This document shows, piece after piece, positions 20,691-25,980 of a DNA stretch of 25,980 bases. This DNA comes from Salisapilia sapeloensis (lineage: Eukaryota; Oomycota; Peronosporomycetes; Peronosporales; Salisapiliaceae): contig JAADVB010000244.1 of assembly GCA_023334545.1 (NCBI GenBank), forward strand, positions 1-25,980, given 5' to 3'. Numbering within the stretch: the first letter of the stretch is position 1; every line of letters starts with the position of its first letter. The translations under genes and the position numbers were made by a program. The notes under the pieces were generated by a model. The model saw only the letters and a list, made by a program, of their open reading frames with translations. It had not been told where the DNA came from and searched no databases.

Positions 20691-21524
20691 GTACCTAAAT
20701 AAAAGGGCCAAATGGCTCACATGAAAAGATAGTAAGGTTAAAGTACTTTCCATGTAATATTGCGCATATGGTACCGTCACAGAAGAATCATAATAAGTTT
20801 TTACAGAATACTAATGCGAGGTTTTGCCAGTGCTCACGAGTCTATGTTCCACGTATTCTCTTTTTTGTACCCATCGAATTTAAGAGCCCACTAAGTGTTT
20901 TATTCTGAATGTGCATGGCATCTTACATGATGATCAAGTTAGGCATCATATCTCATCTTAGTGAAAAGTAATGGTCAATAACCGCAGCTATTGACTAGCA
21001 TAGGCTTTCAAGGTTAATCAGTCATTTATTTACTCCTATTTAAATGCTCTGAAGCACACTCATTCAATTATAACACCTAGCGTCACAAGATACATGTTTT
21101 GGATATTGTAAAGGAGCATGGATTGTGAATATCATGGAGAATTACGAAGCAGGAAACCCGGCTAGTTGAAATGCTTCTTCTATTTACAATTTAATCAATG
21201 TATACAGGGTATATGCTCCATAACACAAAGTTCTTTATTGTCCACCAAATACTAATATCAGCGAATATGGAAACTTGGGCAACAAAAAGCGGGCTACGGA
21301 GTGAATAGAAGTTGTCTTGTGAATCAAGAATGACTTAAGCTAAAGGAGAAAAGCGCATGAAGGACGCTCTTTTCTCGATTAAAATCAAGTAGGTCGATCA
21401 TGATGGCATTAGATTCTTTTTTAAATCATTGGAAATCAATGGATGCTATCTTATAATCGATATTGTGGATCATAGAAGATATTTCTTTGACCATGCATCG
21501 ATTTAGGCAGCCTCGCGTTGCACC
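20691..21524. other. intergenic, no gene seen
   Basis: AT-rich. Contains, near 20764, a stretch (GCGCATATGGTACCGTCA) almost identical to one at about 17174 in the other intergenic region. Confidence 0.5.
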
Positions 21525-21722
21525 ATGCGACTGTATAAAGTTCCTATTGTGTTGGCATTATTTTCTTCTACTTCATTGGAGTGGTTTAATCGGAAGGGAG
21601 AGACTTCTGAATACACAAACACAAGTGTCTTGCTTTCCCTTATTTTATCCATCACTCGTGAACTCAATTTTATTGTCTACGCTTGCTCTTGCAGGGTAAA
21701 ATCTGCACCGAATATGACATGA
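21525..21722 (+). CDS. possible short secreted peptide
   Basis: A 65-codon frame beginning MRLYKVPIVLALFSSTSLEW, which has the shape of an oomycete signal peptide. The rest has a second hydrophobic stretch and no motif; there is no RxLR-type motif. It lies in the effector-like region about 220 bases before trypsin-like copy 2. It may be a chance frame or a truncated effector. Confidence 0.2.
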   Translation: MRLYKVPIVLALFSSTSLEWFNRKGETSEYTNTSVLLSLILSITRELNFIVYACSCRVKSAPNMT

Positions 21723-21941
21723 ATTCGATTAGGAACGAGAATCCCTAGAATTATTCGTCTCTAAAAAGGAATGATGTAAATTTCTATTCACATGCGACGG
21801 AAGTATGCTATCGCTGGTTAAAACGCTATACCCTAGGATATATCGCAGTTCTAATTTAAGATATACTACTTAGGCTATTCTCTGGCCAGAAAGTAGCATT
21901 TTACGTTATTTTTAAATTAAAATAGCAAAGACAACTGAACG

Positions 21942-22928
21942 ATGCAAACTGTGCATGAATTTCATCTTGACTTTTGGATTACCTTCTTTTCCACATTGTG
22001 TATGGGTGGGTGTACTGGCAATGCTACAAATGAACTGGACAGCAAGAAACTTTATAACGTTTCCGATGCAGATGTGCTGGATAATGTAAATCCAGACTCA
22101 GCAGAGCGTGTTCGAAATCGTATATTTCGCGGCGAGACAGCCAAATGGGAATATGCCCCTATCATGACTGGCATACGTCTCAACGCGGGAGGAAGAACCA
22201 CCTGTGGTGGATCGCTGATAGCAAGTCGACTAGTGTTGACCGCAGCATATTGTACAACAAATGTTCATAAAAATCAAAACGGTGTGGCAACGGGGTACAC
22301 ATTAATAGGAGGCCCATTGTATCCATCGGATCCAATGTCAAGTCCGGTGCAAATTCTGGTATTCAGGTTGAAGTGAGCGAAGTAAAATCAATGAGCATTT
22401 CGCTCCGGAAAGCAATGCGATTTCTGATAAATACGATGCAGGCATCTTTGTTCTTCGCCATGCTGTACCCAAACAATATCGTCATTTTCTCGAATATGAG
22501 TCTTCACTATGTAGACCAGTGGAGCGGTCACGGTGGCGTGGACCGGTGGCAGACTCATACGATTGGGGTGCGAGCTAACGTAGATGAGAGGGAAGAAACG
22601 AACTGATTCCCTGTTGTTATCCATTGCAGCTACAACATGTACAACTAGAGCTAGTGAGCAGGAAAACTTGTCAATCCTGGTATAAAGACAACATTTACTC
22701 CATGTACTTTTGTGCAGGTAAAGGCAAGCGCATGCTGCAAAGCGTCATAAAGGTATATGTAAAGGGGATTTAGTAGGCCCGTTAATATATGATGGAAATC
22801 AAATTGAAGTTGCTTCAAAAGTGGATGACATGTGTGAAAAGAAGTCCGGGGTATTCCTACGTGTATCACATATTTACCTCTCGATTTATCATATCATACA
22901 AGAAATAGAGAAGCAAAACGAGGGTTAA
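21942..22928 (+). pseudogene. trypsin-like / glucanase-inhibitor-type secreted protein, copy 2
   Basis: Paralogue of copy 1 in the same orientation, about 6.2 kb away. The first frame (21942-22376) has a signal-peptide-like start, the same pro-region (YNVSDADVLDNVNP), CGGSLIASRLVLTAAYC, and then shifts. Further blocks in other frames hold KYDAGIFVLRHAV, DSYDWG, IYSMYFCAG and a C-terminal block from GPLIYDG to the stop at 22926-22928. The catalytic His is Tyr here (TAT against CAT in copy 1), and the Ser motif is lost: the frame hits TAG TAG directly before GPL. Loss of triad residues is usual in glucanase inhibitor proteins, so the Tyr may predate decay, but the frameshifts make this copy a pseudogene. 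The promoter region (about 21893-21915) is only weakly initiator-like. Confidence 0.82.
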
Positions 22929-23395
22929 GTCTCTAAGCGATATCGCTTTACTTTATGGGGTCCAGCGTGGAATGTCAATACTTTTTATATCTCACTGGAA
23001 GCGTTAAAAACTACTTAGTATTTTGAAGCGGTAGATATGATAATGGGTGTAGTTAGATAGATTTAAATGCAACCTACAGTTGTATTTTATCTTCAAACAG
23101 ACACCAATTGACTTGAACTTACTTGGCATACTTGTGGTTGCAGAGTTTTGAATTGCATTAAGCCTGGACTCATAGATTCGGTAGGAATGTTGGCTATCGG
23201 ACGCCCAAAGTACTTGACAGCCACATGAAAAAATCGCTTATCAAATTAAATCAAGAAAAAAACTCATGTGCATTAAATGTGTAGTCACTACTGCCAACGA
23301 TCGGATCTTCGTTCACATCCTAATTATAGACGACGACTCTTTCTTGTCCATATCTCGTGCTGACATTCAGCAAAGGCTGGTTCATGCTTCTTGGG
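22929..23395. other. intergenic, no gene seen
   Basis: AT-rich spacer between trypsin-like copy 2 and the end of the ankyrin pseudogene; nothing recognised. Confidence 0.55.
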
Positions 23396-25353
23396 CTAAT
23401 GCGTTACTTCACTTTGGTAATTCGTTACACTTGCTGCAATATGCGACGATGAATATTGCTCTGATGGATTGTGATGGAGGTAGATTGAAACATTTAAATG
23501 GCCATTACTTGCCGCACCATGCAAGGCCTTTCGTGAGCATCCCTCTGCTCAATTTTCATTCAGAAACTTGACGATGTTGCAATGCCCGATTGGCTGGTTT
23601 TGTCCATCGCCCCGTGAGTGCATCCCTCTCGTCTATTTCCATGCAGCAATGGGACGACGTCTAGAAACCCGTTTGCATTCGCATCGTTCATCACTCTAAT
23701 AGTATATCCTTCCGTACGATGTTCGTGTAAGAACTGGACAATGTCTAGGTTACCACCACTACCTGCGTTGTCCATGGCGTTGGCAGTGCACCCTTCACTT
23801 CGGTTTACATACAGCCACTTGACCATTGAAAGCTGACCGAGATAGCATGCGGCATCCATAAATTTTACTGTGCATCCGTCTCCCGATTTACATGCAAACA
23901 CTTTACAACGTTTATATGCCCATAGACTGCTGCCGTGTTCCATTTTTTGGTACAATCAACACGTTGTGTCTCTAGAAGAAATTGGATGACATCTAGATAA
24001 ACATATTTAGCTGCTTTTCGAGTACATGACTTCACGTTCACTTCTCCTACATTCAAAAGATGTGAAAGTGTTTGAATGTCAGCATCTCGTACCACTGCTT
24101 TTTTGGCTGCATGCTCATTCGCATCCGGATACAAAGCATAAATAAGTTTCAACACCTCCACACGATAGTAAGTTTCAATATTTTTCTTTGTTATATTTAT
24201 GAGTTACACTGCAATGTGCAATTGACATTGGTCAATCGTAAGCGACAACATCTTCGGCTTACATCTCTCGAGTAGGACTGGACAGTACGCTTGAAACATG
24301 CGGATATGATCGATATCACCATCGCGAACTCTTCGAAGCAGTCCACATCTACCTTCATTATGATGGATAGGCGTATCGAACATGATCAAACGTACCGCAT
24401 GGGCACCTATCCTGAAATCTCCTCCATATAATAGCTTTGTCAGGATTTCCTTTCCGTCGCTCGCCACAATGGTCTAACATCCACTTGATCGTTTCTAGTT
24501 GTCCATCCCGAGCTGCTAGTTCAAGTAGCTTCTAAGACGCATCAGATGCCATCGCTACTGCCCGTTCTGATAGCCATTCGAGGATGTGGATGTGACCATT
24601 GAGAGCTGCGCCTTCTATAGCTTTGAAAGTGAAGCCTTCATTTCGGTTTTATTCTAGCCACTCTAACATTGGCAAGTGGCCATTTGCTGCTGCTTCATCC
24701 AAAGCATAGGTTGTACATCCTTCTGTACGATCGCAATGTAGCCATTGAGCAACTTCAAGATTACCTTGACCACATGCATTGCCCATGACATGGCATGTGG
24801 CATCACCTCTGATGTCATCTCCGAGCGAGTGGTGTCATTGGATTGTTTCTAATAAATCTCTCTTAGCTGCAGTATCCATGCATGGATATGTGCAAAATGC
24901 AGAAGGTCGATTGGCATAAATCCATTTGGCTAATTCTAAATGCCCATGCATGACAGCAACGTCGAGAGCTCAAAGCGGGAGGAACCATTCGGCACGAAAG
25001 ACATGGAGGGTTATAACTACTTTGAAATGACTATTTTTAGCAACGTTAATGACTGCATCAACCCATTCGAGACTAGGGACGGAACATTCTACGAGGGAAC
25101 ACCATCGCTGGAGAAGATGAGGTGAATCGAAATTAGCTCGTGAAATGGACATGCGTGGAGATTGATGGAGGAAAGAAGAGATGAACTCAGCGAAGTCATC
25201 TATAAGTGACAGAAAGTAGAGCTGTTTGCTTCGGATAACCACTCTCGTACAAATAAAGGGCGGAAGGGCCATTTTGGTGCTAGATTTGTCCCTCGCGGGC
25301 GATTGAAGAGCATATGAAAACTCAAGGGGACGACTGAACAGAATCTGGTCCAT
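23396..25353 (-). pseudogene. ankyrin-repeat protein, heavily interrupted
   Basis: Starts at ATG 25353 with a non-repeat N-terminal domain of the kind that precedes oomycete ankyrin arrays (FAEFISSFLHQSP, LEWVDAVINVAK). Repeats follow of about 27-33 residues with the oomycete pattern NGHLxxVxWLHxNRxEGCT, for example LEVAQWLHCDRTEGCTTYA and LDIVQFLHEHRTEGYT. In one constant frame stops occur at 24972-24970 (TGA), 24837-24835 (TGA), 24651-24649 (TAA) and 24534-24532 (TAG). The frame then shifts near 24470, again between about 24204 and 24161, near 23955-23870, and near 23580, after which another TGA interrupts. The last recognisable repeat ends around 23480 and the frame closes at 23396. Such families are large and turn over quickly in oomycetes; this member is dead. 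Confidence 0.82.
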
Positions 25354-25799
25354 TATTAATTGGAAGCGGGAAACTTTTCGAAAGGTTCGATCTGCCTACA
25401 TTTTTATGGAAGAGGAATCCAGTCGTACCAGAATTCAGTTCGTGATGCTTTGAGATGGCCCATAATGGTGGTACTCGCCAGTGTATCCGCTGGACATCGA
25501 TTGGTGTCAAAGTTAGGCTGCATGCAGCTGAGACGATACAAGATATGTCGTGATCTTATATTATGGAGGCTTCGAAAGGCGATATAAAATGATCAATGCC
25601 CACAAAAGACTATATATTTTGTAAGTAGCAAAGCTGGGAAGTTTTTAAATTGGAAGATCATAGGCGAAGCGGTAACCTAGTGCAGTTGCCGGTATATTGT
25701 CCGTGGGGTCAAAATGCTCAAAACCCGTTTTATAAGTTCATGTCTTGAGTACTGATGTTTTGATCGACCGATTCAAATAATTCTTTATCCTATAATCCA
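25354..25799. other. no gene seen
   Basis: Region upstream of the ankyrin pseudogene. Overlapping open frames on both strands (about 62-75 codons) have no recognisable content. Confidence 0.5.
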
Positions 25800-25829
25800 A
25801 TATCAGCTACCACCGGAGGTAGCTGATAT
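25800..25829. repeat. perfect 12-bp inverted repeat (hairpin)
   Basis: ATATCAGCTACC (25800-25811), a 6-base spacer ACCGGA, then GGTAGCTGATAT (25818-25829). It sits 4 bases before an ATG on the + strand. It could be a protein-binding dyad, an RNA hairpin in a leader, or a mobile-element end. Confidence 0.9.
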
Positions 25830-25833
25830 AGAA

Positions 25834-25947
25834 ATGTCGGACGTTGATCACCTGAATGGTGGGGTAATTCTGCAGGCCGATGAAGATAATCGTGCGCACA
25901 TACTATTGATAGCTTTTGCATGGTCTGCAAACTTTCACTCTCTCTAA
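25834..25947 (+). CDS. possible short ORF after the hairpin
   Basis: A 37-codon frame, beginning MSDVDHLNGGVILQADEDNRAHI, ends at TAA 25945-25947. The first half looks coding-like, the second hydrophobic half less so. It may be a first exon running off the window. No family recognised. Confidence 0.2.
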   Translation: MSDVDHLNGGVILQADEDNRAHILLIAFAWSANFHSL

Positions 25948-25980
25948 CGTATCCGTTTATGACGCGTTTCAGAACTGTGA

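Noticed and set aside
23266-23836. Plus-strand open frames across the ankyrin region
   Set aside because: The minus strand carries unmistakable ankyrin repeats here; the plus frames are antisense shadows.

Overview
This is oomycete (water-mould) genomic DNA. Small GT-AG introns interrupt the genes, and several gene starts have a match to the oomycete core promoter (TCATTYYNCA-type Inr-FPR block). The protein families also fit: an elicitin-like secreted protein, trypsin-like glucanase-inhibitor-type proteins, a MULE transposon with a SWIM finger and Ulp1 protease, and ankyrin proteins of the EGCT type. An LRRC51 gene, usually kept by lineages with cilia or flagella, suggests a zoospore-forming species. 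DNA between genes is AT-rich. I cannot name the species; an Albugo- or Plasmopara-like lineage is only a guess.

Layout. 1-1.8 kb: no gene, ending in a short phased repeat array. 1.84-2.27 kb (+): a small unknown gene broken by a 31-bp tandem duplication. 2.4-8.2 kb (-): a decayed Mutator-like element whose transposase (DNA-binding N-terminus, MULE core, SWIM finger) is joined through a chain of phase-compatible introns to a C-terminal Ulp1/C48 cysteine protease. 8.2-9.06 kb (-): a second multi-exon unknown gene directly upstream of it. 10.26-14.55 kb is a housekeeping island: LRRC51-like (+), Rab escort protein (+), and a short-chain dehydrogenase (-) convergent with the Rab escort gene. 15.7-22.9 kb is a secreted-protein region: two decayed trypsin-like paralogues (+) flank an apparently intact elicitin-like gene (-). 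23.4-25.35 kb (-): an ankyrin-repeat pseudogene with many stops. The last 0.6 kb holds a perfect 12-bp hairpin.

The most unusual signal is a degenerate repeat with a 10-11 bp unit (CATAGGTCGC-like). It fills the two largest introns of the transposon gene and an inter-exon gap near its start, always in the same orientation relative to transcription, and also lies past its 3' end in two opposed halves. Other introns of the same transcription unit are extremely short (28-48 nt). Nonsense changes in the trypsin-like and ankyrin pseudogenes fall mostly where C-to-T (or G-to-A) changes explain them. Exon joins were worked out by hand from frame continuity and splice dinucleotides; there is no transcript evidence.
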